In this document: positions 27,175-36,285 of the stretch, in pieces | Numbering within the stretch: the stretch's first letter is position 1 | Layout of the letters: every line of letters begins with the position of its first letter | Assembly (NCBI GenBank): GCA_030603685.1 | Contig: JAUVXG010000001.1 | Coordinates: forward strand, 1-64,000 | Origin: Pleomorphomonas sp. | GTDB taxonomy: Bacteria > Pseudomonadota > Alphaproteobacteria > Rhizobiales > Pleomorphomonadaceae | DNA: 64,000 nt | Direction of reading: 5' to 3' | The notes under the pieces: generated by a model | What the model was told of the DNA's origin: nothing | What the model saw: only the letters and a program-made list of their open reading frames with translations | The model's database searches: none | Program-made: the position numbers and the translations under genes

Positions 27175-27248
27175 AGGATGTGTTCTCTCGAGGAAAGGCT
27201 CCAGACCGCAGTTTCTCGATCCTACCAGCCCCGTGTTGCCGGCTCGTT

Positions 27249-27270
27249 AACTGCCATATCGCCGGCAGTT
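27249..27270. repeat. Inverted repeat upstream of the kinase-like gene
   Basis: AACTGCC-N8-GGCAGTT, 7 bp perfect arms, lies in the 126-bp gap between a tadE-like gene and the kinase-like gene, about 75 bp before the latter. Without a T run it is not a clear terminator. It could be an operator; two TTAA tetramers flank it but not at CtrA spacing. Confidence 0.3.
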
Positions 27271-27300
27271 GCTGGTTAAAGCTGCCACGGCAAGCGACGC

Positions 27301-27888
27301 CTAACCGGTAAAGGTGATCTTGTTCCCCTGGCGTGGCTTCAGAAAGAACACGTGCTCGAGATTATAGACGGTACTGCCGGTGATGCTCTTCATGACGTTG
27401 GCAAAGGGCGAGGTGAAGGCGTAGGTGACCCGCCCCACGACGACCTCGTCGCCGACCGTCGCAATGGTACCGGGAACCGCGAGCCCGGCGGGCGGGGCCA
27501 CATTGACCGTCGCGGCCGTATCGTGGCGCGCCCTGGACCACGCGACCTTCTGTCCCGACGAGGTAATGTCGACAACGACCAGCACGACCTTCGCCGCCGA
27601 GGCGTCGTAGGGCTCGATAATGGCCGTTGTCGCGTCGAATATGTTGTTCATCATCGCCGAGCTGATCGAGCTCTGCTGGGCGACGAGATCGGATATGGTG
27701 CTGGCCGCCCGGCTGACCTTGCGATCGACGATCAGCGCCGTCGTCACCTCACCACAACCGGCATAGATGATCAGCATCAGCGGCAGGATCAGCGCGAACT
27801 CCACCGCCGACACGCCCCGTCGCTCGACCGCGAAGCGCCCGACGAGCCGACCGAGCCGCACCCCGAGCTGCCCGAACCGCACTACCAT
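27301..27888 (-). CDS. TadE/TadF-like pseudopilin family protein
   Basis: 195 residues. The N-terminal VERRGVSAVEFALILPLMLIIYAG is the prepilin-like signal of TadE/G proteins: a charged stretch, Gly just before the cleavage region and Glu five residues in. The rest is exported. It starts 7 bp inside the upstream tadE-like gene stop, so both are co-translated. Expected to be processed by CpaA and to assist Tad pilus assembly; the exact subtype (TadE, TadF or TadG) is not clear. Confidence 0.82.
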   Translation of the reverse strand: MVVRFGQLGVRLGRLVGRFAVERRGVSAVEFALILPLMLIIYAGCGEVTTALIVDRKVSRAASTISDLVAQQSSISSAMMNNIFDATTAIIEPYDASAAKVVLVVVDITSSGQKVAWSRARHDTAATVNVAPPAGLAVPGTIATVGDEVVVGRVTYAFTSPFANVMKSITGSTVYNLEHVFFLKPRQGNKITFTG

Positions 27889-28451
27889 GGAAAAGGCTCC
27901 GTCTGAAAGGCGACGACGGCGCCGAGCAACTGGTCGCCGTTCGCCAGCCTCGTGCTGCTGCGCGCCAGCATGTTGAACATGACCGGCCAGGCGTAGAAGC
28001 TGCGGACCACGATGATCTCGTTCTTGTTGCCGTTGGTGTACTTCGTCGACTTGATGTTTCCATCCTCATCGAGCGGGCTGGTTGGCGCATAGGACCCGAA
28101 GCTCGAATAGGATTGCACGTCGACGTAAAGGCGCGTCTCGCAATCGACGAGGTTGACCATGCCCTCGCAGACCTTGGTCTTGAACTTGTCCTGATCAAGC
28201 GGCAGCGCCTTGGCCTCGCCCGTCCGGATCAGGCGGGAAGCCGACACGGTGGCGGTGTCGAGCAGCTGACCGACGAAGAACATCAGCGCCATTTCGAGAA
28301 TGGCGAACAGCAGCAGGAAGAACGGAATCGAGACGATTGCGAACTCCACGGCCACCGCGCCACGACGATCGGACAGGAGCGCGCGCGGCGACGCGCCATC
28401 GCCGGCCGTACCGGTGGGATGATTACGATGGAAGGGCCAGATCCTGCGCAA
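27882..28451 (-). CDS. TadE-like pseudopilin family protein
   Basis: 189 residues. DRRGAVAVEFAIVSIPFFLLLFAILEMALMFFVG is the classic TadE prepilin-type N-terminus. TTG at 28451 preceded by GGGAGAAG gives a sensible leader of about 30 residues; the track version from 28703 reads through the upstream region and adds unrelated sequence. The reading frame overlaps the next tadE-like gene by 7 bp. Role: minor pseudopilin of the Tad/Cpa machine, inserted in the inner membrane. Confidence 0.78.
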   Translation of the reverse strand: MRRIWPFHRNHPTGTAGDGASPRALLSDRRGAVAVEFAIVSIPFFLLLFAILEMALMFFVGQLLDTATVSASRLIRTGEAKALPLDQDKFKTKVCEGMVNLVDCETRLYVDVQSYSSFGSYAPTSPLDEDGNIKSTKYTNGNKNEIIVVRSFYAWPVMFNMLARSSTRLANGDQLLGAVVAFQTEPFPW

Positions 28452-28534
28452 TGAGGCTTCTCCCGCTGCGAATAGGCTCGCAAGAGCGGAGTGTGCCCCC
28501 AAACACCTTACCAAGCAGTGTAACCGATCGTGAA

Positions 28535-29062
28535 CTATTGGCTGTTCGGCGCGGCGGGAACCGAGGCGCCCGAGGAGTTTCCGCTCGCGCCCGTCGTCGT
28601 GGCGGTCGGGGCGCCGCTGCCCGAGCCATTGTGCTGGGCAACCTGCCCGAGAATGCCGCCGAAATGTTGCGAGTCGTCGCCCGGCACGGCAGCCGGCTGG
28701 CAATCCGGCAGACAGCTCAGGGATTGTCGCTTGGCTCCCTTGTAGACGGTAACCAGGTTCTCCGTCGCGGCGAGCACGGCGAGCTGGACGTCGGTGATGG
28801 TCTCGCCCTGCTCGTCAAGAACGATGAGATTGGTCTGGCCATAGGCTCGCCCCGTGACGATCAGCGTTTGCGCATCCTGCAATGTCGCATCGGCGATCGC
28901 CGGGTTGCCGATCACGATCGTGCTCGCCGGGGCGGCAAGGCGATAGATCCGAGCCTGATCGAGCTCGACCTTCACCATGTCGGCGGCTCGACTGCTGACG
29001 GGCGCGCCGACCGATATCACCACGGCCGCAAGAAGAGCCGAACGCACGAGCCTTGAGGACAT
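28535..29062 (-). CDS. Stand-alone pilus-assembly/secretin N-terminal domain protein (CpaC N-domain-like)
   Basis: Exported protein of 175 residues with a signal peptide (LLAAVVISVGAPVSSRA-AD). The mature part VELDQARIYRLAAPASTIVIGNPAIADATLQDAQTLIVTGRAYGQTNLIVLDEQGETI closely follows the N-terminal 'pilus formation protein N-terminal' domain that precedes the secretin in CpaC, but no secretin domain follows; instead there is a Gly/Ser/Ala-rich tail with four Cys-containing residues (LSCLPDC). ATG at 29062 follows GGAGCG. Divergent from flp. Probably an accessory of the pilus channel. Confidence 0.8.
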   Translation of the reverse strand: MSSRLVRSALLAAVVISVGAPVSSRAADMVKVELDQARIYRLAAPASTIVIGNPAIADATLQDAQTLIVTGRAYGQTNLIVLDEQGETITDVQLAVLAATENLVTVYKGAKRQSLSCLPDCQPAAVPGDDSQHFGGILGQVAQHNGSGSGAPTATTTGASGNSSGASVPAAPNSQ

Positions 29063-29471
29063 GGGACGCTCCGGTAACCATCTGTTCACCGAGATCATCC
29101 CTAGAGTTGGTAAACAAAGCGCCAACGCTATCGCACTTCTCCGCGTTTCGGACCGATGCAGCCCTACGGAGTACAGCGGCCGTTTCAAAATGGATTTGTC
29201 GTGAGCCGTCGCGAAGCAATGGAAAGAAGCCTTTTCTGGACCTCTTTGGTATTTTCCGGCTCTCGACACAAGGTAAATGAAGAGTTTTCTGCCCAGCAGT
29301 TCAGTTAACTTTAACCATCCAACGACTTCCGCCGATAGAGGCGAGTTTCTACGATCACCTTAACTCACTGGAAACAGCTGGCGGTCTAGATTGATCGCGG
29401 TTCAGACGGGTCAGGCGAAAATAGACCATCGAACCTGTGCTGTCAGATATGTGAGCTTAGGAGTACCTCAA
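29063..29471. other. 409-bp divergent intergenic region between pilus N-domain gene and flp
   Basis: No ORF of merit and no RNA gene is seen. It must hold promoters for both arms of the Tad locus. AT-rich segments include GTTAACTTTAACC near 29308, whose two TTAA boxes are too close for a CtrA site, and CCTTAACTCACTGG near 29360. A clear sigma-70 promoter could not be assigned. Confidence 0.5.
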
Positions 29472-29663
29472 ATGAAGGCTCTCGTTTCGCGTTTCCTCAA
29501 GGACGAATCCGGCGCCACCGCCATCGAATACGGCCTGATTGCCTCGCTGATCGCCGTTGCCATCATCACCGCGGCCACCACCCTCGGCAACAACATCAGC
29601 GCCACGTTCAATTCGATTGCCGATGAGATCAAGCCGAAGACCGCCGCCACCACCACCCCCTAA
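29472..29663 (+). CDS. flp: Flp-family major pilin
   Basis: 63-residue type IVb pilin subunit. The prepilin leader ends in ESGATAIEYGLIASLIAVAIITAA: cleavage after Gly leaves a mature N-terminus with Glu at position 5 and the typical EY pair. This is the main subunit of the Tad pilus used for surface attachment. ATG at 29472 with AGGAG eight bases before. It is followed by a strong terminator, so it is probably mainly transcribed alone. Confidence 0.95.
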   Translation: MKALVSRFLKDESGATAIEYGLIASLIAVAIITAATTLGNNISATFNSIADEIKPKTAATTTP

Positions 29664-29746
29664 GCCAAGTTAGGCACGACGGTCCGGTGGATCGTCGACA
29701 GCCGCCTGAAACGATGTTTCGTGGTGGCCTTGGATATCGGGATCCC

Positions 29747-29775
29747 AAAGGGGAGGCCAGGACGGCCTCCCCTTT
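29747..29775 (+). terminator. Rho-independent terminator after flp
   Basis: AAAGGGGAGGCC-AGGAC-GGCCTCCCCTTT is a perfect 12-bp stem with a 5-nt loop, about 85 bp after the flp stop. The 3' arm ends in CCCCTTT rather than a long T run. It separates flp from cpaA and also argues against the upstream cpaA start in the track. Confidence 0.8.
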
Positions 29776-29873
29776 CGATTCCGCGAAGGTCGCCATCGTT
29801 CAGGTGCCGTTTACCCTGGTTGGCTAGTCTCCTGTCCACCTCCAGCCGGAAGGCACCCCGGAGACTACCCGCC

Positions 29874-30386
29874 TTGCACATCGTCGCCATCCTCCTCAGT
29901 GCCGTCTTCCCCATCGTGGTCACAGTCGCCGCCTGTTACGACCTTCTGACCATGCAGATCCCCAATCGCTTTCCGGCCGCGCTCGCCCTCGCCTTTCTTG
30001 CCTTGGCGTTACTGAGTGGCCTGCCGCTTCAGGTGATCGGCCTCCATCTTCTCGCCGGACTCGGTGTCCTCGTCGGCACGTTCGCTCTGTTTGCCTTCGG
30101 CTACCTCGGTGGCGGCGACGCCAAGCTCGCCTCGGCCATCGCGCTCTGGGTGGGCATTGAACAGGCCCTACCTTTCCTGATCCTGACCGCCCTGTTCGGC
30201 GGCGCACTGTCGCTCATCATACTGAGCTATCGCTCGATGCCGTTGCCCGGATTCCTGCTCGGTTGGACGGCCGCTTTGCGTTTGCACGAGAAGGGCGCCG
30301 GCATTCCCTATGGCGTGGCGATCGCAGCCGCAGCATTGATGGTTTTCCCAGATACTCCCTGGTTCGCCGTCTTCGCTTCCATGTGA
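29874..30386 (+). CDS. cpaA: Prepilin peptidase CpaA/TadV
   Basis: Inner-membrane aspartic prepilin peptidase that processes the Flp pilin and TadE-type pseudopilins. 170 residues with about six helices. Conserved Asp residues are in CYDLLTMQIPNR (first) and GYLGGGDAKLASA (GxGD motif, second). No ATG begins the family-like N-terminus; TTG at 29874 (LHIVAILLSAVFPIVV) gives the normal start, with GGAG some ten bases upstream. TTG at 29820 is the alternative. The ORF-track start at 29721 reads through the terminator hairpin. Confidence 0.88.
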   Translation: MHIVAILLSAVFPIVVTVAACYDLLTMQIPNRFPAALALAFLALALLSGLPLQVIGLHLLAGLGVLVGTFALFAFGYLGGGDAKLASAIALWVGIEQALPFLILTALFGGALSLIILSYRSMPLPGFLLGWTAALRLHEKGAGIPYGVAIAAAALMVFPDTPWFAVFASM

Positions 30387-30445
30387 CGCTAAGGAAGCTG
30401 ATTCCTGAACGGCCGAAACAAACCGAGACGATTTCAAACACCTTA

Positions 30446-30460
30446 TTAACCATAAATTCA
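30446..30460 (+). promoter_or_regulatory. CtrA-like box upstream of cpaB (imperfect)
   Basis: TTAA-N7-TTCA (TTAACCATAAATTCA), one mismatch from the CtrA consensus TTAA-N7-TTAA, 65 bp before the cpaB start. Tad genes are under CtrA in some alphaproteobacteria. Single sites of this quality occur by chance, so this is a suggestion only. Confidence 0.3.
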
Positions 30461-30524
30461 GCGTTACCCCGTGTACTTGGACGTCGAATGGAACGTTCGT
30501 CGTCCTGCGTCGCGAGGCAACATC

Positions 30525-31319
30525 ATGCGCCCGATCCAACTGATCATTCTGCTCGTCGCTGGTGTCGCCGCCGCCGGTGCCGGCCTCATCGCGACACGGA
30601 TCGGCACCCGCGACACCGCTGCGCCGCAGGAAGTGGCGGTCCAGCCCGCCCCCCCTCCGATCGACCTCGAAGACGTTCTCGTCGCCGCCAGGGACATCGG
30701 AATCGGCAAGGGTATCGACGCCGACAGCCTCGTCTGGAAACCCTGGCCCAAGGACGGATTGAGCGAGGGTTATATCCAGCGATCGGGTGAGCCGGACGCC
30801 GTCACCGATCTCAAGGGCATGCTGGCGCGTACCCCCATCCTCGCCGGCGAACCCATCCGCAAGGCCAAGCTGGTGCGTTCGGATCGCGGCTTCCTGTCGG
30901 CCGTGCTGCCCGAGGGCATGCGCGCCGTGGCGGTACGCGTCAACGCCGCCTCGACGGCCGGCGGGTTCATCCTGCCGGAAGACCGCGTCGACATCCTGCT
31001 GGTCCGCCAGAAGGACGCCAACGAAGCCGTGGCCGAAACCATCCTCACCGACGTGAGGGTGCTGGCGATCGACCAGTCGGTGCAGCAGACCGGCGACGAC
31101 AAGCAGCCATCGATGGTCGCGCAAAACACGGCAACGCTGGAGCTCACGCCCGACCAGACCGAACTCGTCACCCAGGCCCAGCAGATCGGCTCGATCTCAC
31201 TGGCGTTGCGTCCGCTCGTCGACGCCAACCAGCCCGCCGCGCGGCAACGCAAGCCGACCGGCATCGCCGTCGTGAAATTCGGCGTCGTCTCCCGCGTCAC
31301 GGCCCAGCAAGCGCCATGA
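30525..31319 (+). CDS. cpaB: Flp pilus assembly protein CpaB (RcpC)
   Basis: 264 residues. N-terminal membrane anchor (LIILLVAGVAAAGAGLIATRI), then a SAF/beta-clip domain (VLVAARDIGIGKGIDADSLVWKPWPK) and RcpC/CpaB family core (GMRAVAVRVNAASTAGGFILPEDRVDILLVR). It acts in the periplasm with the secretin CpaC. ATG at 30525 has GAGG upstream; the track start at 30471 lies before it. The stop overlaps the cpaC start as ATGA. Confidence 0.93.
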   Translation: MRPIQLIILLVAGVAAAGAGLIATRIGTRDTAAPQEVAVQPAPPPIDLEDVLVAARDIGIGKGIDADSLVWKPWPKDGLSEGYIQRSGEPDAVTDLKGMLARTPILAGEPIRKAKLVRSDRGFLSAVLPEGMRAVAVRVNAASTAGGFILPEDRVDILLVRQKDANEAVAETILTDVRVLAIDQSVQQTGDDKQPSMVAQNTATLELTPDQTELVTQAQQIGSISLALRPLVDANQPAARQRKPTGIAVVKFGVVSRVTAQQAP

Positions 31320-32746
31320 TCAAAAAGCTTCGACCGATCGCAACTCCAGGAACCCCGGTCATGAACCGCTGCCTAGCGCTGATTCTTCCTCTCGCGGGCC
31401 TTCTTGTCGCCGGTCTCGCGAGCATGCCGGCCCAGGCCGCCGATCCCGCCGCCATTCGTTCGGTGAGCGAGATCGAGGGGCGGGTCGTCAATCTCGGCCT
31501 CAACAAGTCGATGGTGATCGACCTGCCGGAGGATATCCGCGACGTCCTGGTATCCAACCCGACGGTCGCCGACGCGATCGTGCGCAACAATCGGAAGATC
31601 TACCTGATCGGCATGAGCGTCGGCGAGGCCAACGTCTTCCTGTTCGGCGACGGCAACCGCCAGATCGCCCATTTCGAGCTGGTCATTGGCCGCGACACGG
31701 TCGGCCTGGAGAACACGCTCGCGCAGGTCATTCCCGACTCGCATATCAAGGCGCAGTCGCTCGGCGACTCCCTGGTGCTGTCGGGCACCGTCACCTCTCC
31801 GGAGGCCGCGGCGACGGCCGCCACCATCGCGGCCAAGTTCGTCGGCTCCGCCGACAAGGTCGTCAACTCGATCAACGTCTCCGGCTCCGATCAGGTCAAT
31901 CTCCGCGTCGTCATCGCCGAGGTGGAAAAGAACACCGTCAGGAAGCTCGGCATCGACATGGCCGGCACGGTGGGCGCCGTCGCCGCCGCGAGTTCCCCCA
32001 ACAACCTAGCCTACAACCTGGCGGGACTGTCGGCCAAGCCGACCAAATTGTTCGGCATAGCCGATGGCGCCGCCAGCTCGGCGGTCAACATCGGAACGGA
32101 CCACTTCTCCATGATGATCAACGCCCTGAAGACGCAGGGCGTGGTGCGGACACTGGCCGAACCGAACGTGACCGCCATCTCCGGCCAACCGGCCAAGGTG
32201 GTGGTGGGCGGCGAGATCCCCTACACTCTGGTCAGCGACAACGGCAACAGCATCAACTTCAAGGAATACGGCGTCATCCTGAAGTTCACGCCAGTGGTGC
32301 TGAGCTCCGGGCGCATCAGCCTCAACATCAACACCGAGGTGAGCGACATCGACACCTCGCTCAACTCCACCGTGCCGGCCATCAAGAAACGCGGCGCCGA
32401 AACCACGGTCGAAGTTCCGTCGGGCGGTGCGATCGCCATCGGCGGCCTTCTGCGCGACAACATCTCCAAGACCATCAACGGCACGCCCGGCCTGTCCGAT
32501 CTGCCGATCCTCGGCGCGCTTTTCAAGAGCGACGCCTACCAGCGCCAGCAGACCGAGCTGGTGGTCTTCGTGACGCCCTATCTCGTGAAGCCGGTCGCTC
32601 CGTCGGCGATCACCCGGCCCGACCAAAACCTCAACTTCCAGGCCGACGCCCAGAGCTATTTCCTGAACCAGATCAACCGTATCTACCGCGTCAACGGCGC
32701 CGCTTCCGGTTCCTACCAGGGCCGCTACGGCTTCTCCTATGAATGA
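31316..32746 (+). CDS. cpaC: Flp pilus secretin CpaC (RcpA)
   Basis: Outer-membrane channel of the Tad pilus. 476 residues: signal region (LALILPLAGLLVAGLASMPAQA), the pilus-assembly N-domain (VNLGLNKSMVIDLPEDIRDVLVSNPTVADAIV), a BON-like part with NSINVSGSDQVNLRVVIAEVEK, and the C-terminal secretin domain with VVVGGEIPYTL and VPSGGAIAIGGLLRDN. ATG at 31316 overlaps cpaB; ATG at 31361 would also give a signal peptide and is an alternative. Confidence 0.94.
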   Translation: MIKKLRPIATPGTPVMNRCLALILPLAGLLVAGLASMPAQAADPAAIRSVSEIEGRVVNLGLNKSMVIDLPEDIRDVLVSNPTVADAIVRNNRKIYLIGMSVGEANVFLFGDGNRQIAHFELVIGRDTVGLENTLAQVIPDSHIKAQSLGDSLVLSGTVTSPEAAATAATIAAKFVGSADKVVNSINVSGSDQVNLRVVIAEVEKNTVRKLGIDMAGTVGAVAAASSPNNLAYNLAGLSAKPTKLFGIADGAASSAVNIGTDHFSMMINALKTQGVVRTLAEPNVTAISGQPAKVVVGGEIPYTLVSDNGNSINFKEYGVILKFTPVVLSSGRISLNINTEVSDIDTSLNSTVPAIKKRGAETTVEVPSGGAIAIGGLLRDNISKTINGTPGLSDLPILGALFKSDAYQRQQTELVVFVTPYLVKPVAPSAITRPDQNLNFQADAQSYFLNQINRIYRVNGAASGSYQGRYGFSYE

Positions 32747-32768
32747 GCCGGCGCATCGGAGGAGTGCC

Positions 32769-33479
32769 ATGCAGGCGATGAATCCCCTTACCCGTCCTGA
32801 AAGGCTGCTGCGCCGGTCCGCGAGGCCGGCAGCGATCGTCTTGGTGCTCGCGTTGGCGGCCTGCAACCAGAAGGGCCAGGCGCTGACGGATGGCTTGCCC
32901 ACCGACAGCTACCGTACCGCCTACCCGATCGCCGTCACCGAGGCGCCGCAGACGCTGGACATCCCGGTCGGTACCGGCACCGGCGGCCTTTCGCCCGAAC
33001 TCCGGGCCGTCGTGGCCGACTTCGGTGCCGATGCCGCGCGAAACGCAACCGGCCCCGTCGTCGTGATGACGCCGGCAGGGTCGATCAACCAGGCCGCTGC
33101 CGATTATCTCGCCCGCCAGATTCGAACCGTGCTCAAGCAGTCCGGTGTCGCGCCGACCTATCTGAGATCGCAAACCTACGCCGTTGCCGATGCCCGCGTA
33201 CCCGCGCCGATCCGGCTCGGTTTCACCCGCATCAAGGCCGTCAGCCCACCCTGCGGTCGCTGGACGGCCGACATCATGCCCGACAATCAGAAGGGCGACG
33301 ACGGTGCCGAGTTCGGTTGCGCCACCCAGGCCAATCTCGCGGCCATGGTGGAAAATCCGAACGACCTCCTGATGCCGCGGGCCGAGACACCGGTGCGCGG
33401 CTGGCAGCGCTGGGACATGTTGCAGAAGGCAGCCAAGGGATCGAGCCCGTCGGCTACCTATCCGACTTCGACCTTCTAG
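32769..33479 (+). CDS. cpaD: Pilus assembly lipoprotein CpaD
   Basis: 236-residue outer-membrane lipoprotein, pilotin-like partner of the CpaC secretin. Lipobox LALAAC with the next residues NQKG. The middle (LSPELRAVVADFGADAARNATGPVVVMTPAGS) and CGRWTADIMPDNQ, FGCATQANLAAMVENPNDLLMPR are typical CpaD sequences. I chose ATG at 32769, preceded by GGAGGAG; the track ATG at 32739 overlaps cpaC and is weaker. cpaE starts 13 bp downstream. Confidence 0.92.
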   Translation: MQAMNPLTRPERLLRRSARPAAIVLVLALAACNQKGQALTDGLPTDSYRTAYPIAVTEAPQTLDIPVGTGTGGLSPELRAVVADFGADAARNATGPVVVMTPAGSINQAAADYLARQIRTVLKQSGVAPTYLRSQTYAVADARVPAPIRLGFTRIKAVSPPCGRWTADIMPDNQKGDDGAEFGCATQANLAAMVENPNDLLMPRAETPVRGWQRWDMLQKAAKGSSPSATYPTSTF

Positions 33480-33492
33480 GAATCCGACGGCC

Positions 33493-34764
33493 ATGACCAC
33501 CGACGACACGCTCGTTCCCCCCTCTTCCGGCCGCGCCGCCGATTCAGACGGACTGAAGCCGGTGCCGCGCATCGCCATTCAGGCCTTCTGCGAGACACCG
33601 GAAATCGCCGATGTGCTGGAACAGGCGGCCGCCGATCGCCGCATGGCCAAGGCGCATGTCAAGGTGCATCAGGGCGGCGTCGCCGCCGCTCTTGATTTCT
33701 ATGCCGCTGCGCCGACACCGAACCTGCTGTTCGTGGAAACGCGCGAGCGGCGTGAACAGGTGCTGGACCAAGTGGACCAGCTGGCCACCGTCTGCGACGC
33801 CGGGACCAAGGTCGTGCTGATCGGCCACCACAACGATGTCGCTCTCTATCGCGACCTGATGCGCCGCGGCGTGTCCGAGTACATGGTCGCCCCCTTCGAC
33901 CTTTACGACGTCATCCGCGAGATCGGCGAGATCTACCTGGCGCCGGATGTGAAGCCGGTGGGGCGAACCATCGCCTTCATCGGTGCACGCGGCGGCTCGG
34001 GCTCCTCCACCGTGGCGCATAACGTCGCTTTCGCCCTGTCGCGAAACTTCGACGGGGGAGTCGTCCTGGCCGACCTCGATCTGCCCTTCGGGACCGCCAG
34101 CCTCGACTTCAACCAGGAACCGGCGCAGACCCTGGCCGACGCGCTCGCCGCCGGTGAACGGGTCGATGATGGCTTTCTCGACCGGCTGCTGGCCAAATGC
34201 GCCGACAACCTCAGCCTGCTCGCCGCACCGGCAACGCTCGATCGCTCCTTCGATCACGACGAGATGGCCTTCGAGCCGATTGTCGATGCCGCTCGCGTCA
34301 GTGCTCCGGCGGTCATCCTCGATCTGCCGCACGTCTGGACGGCCTGGGCCCGCAGGCTCCTCGGCGCTGCCGACGAGGTGGTGATCACCGCCATGCCGGA
34401 CCTCGCCTCTCTCAGGAACGCCAAGAATCTTATCGATCCGCTGAAGATTGCCCGGCCGAACGACGAGGCGCCGCGCCTCGTCATCAACCAGGTGGGACTG
34501 CCGAAGCGCCCCGAGATCAAGCCCGCCGATTTCCAGAAGGCGCTGCAGCTCGATCCGGCCGCCATCATCCCCTTCGATGCCGCCCTGTTCGGCACGGCGA
34601 CCAACAACGGCCAGATGATCGCCGAGATCAACGCGCGGTCACCGATCGCGCAGATCTTCGAAACGCTCGCCGCGCGGCTGACCGGCCGCACGACGGTGCG
34701 CAGCGGCCGCAAGTCGGCGCTCAGTCCCCTGCTCGCCCGTCTGCCGCGCCTCAAGGCGCACTGA
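33493..34764 (+). CDS. cpaE: Pilus assembly ATPase CpaE (MinD/ParA-like)
   Basis: 423-residue protein with an N-terminal receiver-like part (about residues 20-140) and a MinD/ParA-type domain. The P-loop is AFIGARGGSGSSTVAHNVAFAL, the divergent form typical of CpaE, without the second Walker lysine. DLDLPFGTASLDFNQ is the Walker A' region. In Caulobacter the homologue localises pilus assembly at a pole. ATG at 33493 is 13 bp after cpaD. Confidence 0.93.
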   Translation: MTTDDTLVPPSSGRAADSDGLKPVPRIAIQAFCETPEIADVLEQAAADRRMAKAHVKVHQGGVAAALDFYAAAPTPNLLFVETRERREQVLDQVDQLATVCDAGTKVVLIGHHNDVALYRDLMRRGVSEYMVAPFDLYDVIREIGEIYLAPDVKPVGRTIAFIGARGGSGSSTVAHNVAFALSRNFDGGVVLADLDLPFGTASLDFNQEPAQTLADALAAGERVDDGFLDRLLAKCADNLSLLAAPATLDRSFDHDEMAFEPIVDAARVSAPAVILDLPHVWTAWARRLLGAADEVVITAMPDLASLRNAKNLIDPLKIARPNDEAPRLVINQVGLPKRPEIKPADFQKALQLDPAAIIPFDAALFGTATNNGQMIAEINARSPIAQIFETLAARLTGRTTVRSGRKSALSPLLARLPRLKAH

Positions 34765-34787
34765 CGGTCAGGACGCGGAGAGGTTCA

Positions 34788-36257
34788 ATGTCCTTTGGCA
34801 AGCGTGGCTCTTTCGGTTCGGCACAGGAGAAACCGGCTGCGGCCCCGGCAGCGCGGGTCGTCGAGGCTGCGCCCGTCGTCGCTCCGGCGGCCAAGCCGGC
34901 GCCTGCCCCCGCCGCCCGTTCCGCGCCTCCGGCGCCGGAGGTGCAGGAACGGCGCAAGTCCGACAGCTACTACGACACCAAGTCGTCGATCTTCTCGGCG
35001 CTGATCGAGACCATCGATCTCAGCCAGCTCGCCAAGCTCGACATCGAGACGGCGCGCGAGGAAATCCGCGACATCGTCGGCGACATCATCTCGCTGAAGG
35101 CAGTGGTGATGTCGATCTCCGAGCAGGAAGAGCTGCTCGACGACATCTGCAACGACGTTCTCGGCTACGGTCCGCTCGAACCGCTGCTGGCGCGCGACGA
35201 CATCGCCGACATCATGGTCAACGGGGCCAACGCCACCTTCATCGAAGTCGGCGGCAAGATGGTCAAGACCGGCGTGCGGTTCCGCGACAACGTGCAGCTG
35301 ATGAACATCTGCCAGCGCATCGTCAGTCAGATCGGCCGTCGCGTCGACGAAGCGTCGCCGATCTGCGACGCCCGCCTTCCCGACGGCAGCCGCGTCAACG
35401 TCATTGCGCCGCCACTCGCCATCGACGGCCCGACCCTGACCATCCGCAAGTTCAAGAAGGACAAGCTGACGCTGCCGCAGCTGGTCAAGTTCGGCTCGAT
35501 CACGCCGGAAGGCGCCACCATTCTCGAGATCATCGGTCGCTGCCGCTGCAACGTGCTGATTTCAGGCGGCACCGGCTCGGGCAAGACGACATTGCTCAAC
35601 TGCCTCACCGCCTACATCGAGCCGACCGAACGCGTGATCACCTGCGAGGACGCCGCCGAGCTGCAGGTGCAGCAGCCGCATGTCGTCCGCCTCGAAACGC
35701 GCCCGCCCAACCTCGAGGGCGAGGGTCAGGTCACCATGCGCGACCTCGTGAAGAACTGCCTGCGCATGCGTCCCGAGCGGATCATCGTCGGCGAAGTGCG
35801 CGGCCCCGAGGCTTTCGACCTGCTGCAGGCGATGAACACCGGCCACGACGGCTCGATGGGCACGCTGCACGCCAACACGCCGCGCGAGGCGATCTCCCGT
35901 ATCGAGTCGATGATTTCCATGGGTGGCTACACGCTGCCGTCCAAGACGGTGCGCGAGATGATCGTCACGTCGATCGACGTCATCATTCAGGCGGCGCGCC
36001 TCAGGGATGGCTCGCGCCGTATCACCCACATTACCGAAGTCGTCGGCCTCGAGGGCGACGTGGTGATCACCCAGGACCTCTTCGTCTACGACATCGTCGG
36101 AGAGGAAAGCGACGGCCGGCTGATCGGTCAGCATCGCTCCACCGGCATCGGCCGTCCGAAGTTCTGGGACCGTGCGCGCTACTACGGCGAGGAGCGTCGT
36201 CTCGCCGCCGCGCTCGACGCCTCCGAGGCGCCACCGCCGTCAGGCGCATATAGCTGA
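34788..36257 (+). CDS. cpaF: Pilus assembly ATPase CpaF/TadA
   Basis: 489-residue hexameric secretion ATPase driving Tad pilus extension, and retraction in some species. Ala/Pro-rich N-terminus (about 60 residues), then a PulE/VirB11-type core: Walker [36 protein letters not shown], and the His box [23 protein letters not shown] at 34788 has GGAGAGG upstream and is 23 bp after cpaE. The track ORF beginning at 34197 is in the same frame but runs through cpaE. Confidence 0.95.
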   Translation: MSFGKRGSFGSAQEKPAAAPAARVVEAAPVVAPAAKPAPAPAARSAPPAPEVQERRKSDSYYDTKSSIFSALIETIDLSQLAKLDIETAREEIRDIVGDIISLKAVVMSISEQEELLDDICNDVLGYGPLEPLLARDDIADIMVNGANATFIEVGGKMVKTGVRFRDNVQLMNICQRIVSQIGRRVDEASPICDARLPDGSRVNVIAPPLAIDGPTLTIRKFKKDKLTLPQLVKFGSITPEGATILEIIGRCRCNVLISGGTGSGKTTLLNCLTAYIEPTERVITCEDAAELQVQQPHVVRLETRPPNLEGEGQVTMRDLVKNCLRMRPERIIVGEVRGPEAFDLLQAMNTGHDGSMGTLHANTPREAISRIESMISMGGYTLPSKTVREMIVTSIDVIIQAARLRDGSRRITHITEVVGLEGDVVITQDLFVYDIVGEESDGRLIGQHRSTGIGRPKFWDRARYYGEERRLAAALDASEAPPPSGAYS

Positions 36258-36285
36258 TCGAGCGGCGGCAACAGGGAGAAAGAGC

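Noticed and set aside
29308-29320. GTTAACTTTAACC as a CtrA site for flp
   Set aside because: The TTAA boxes are only two bases apart, not seven, so it does not fit the CtrA consensus.
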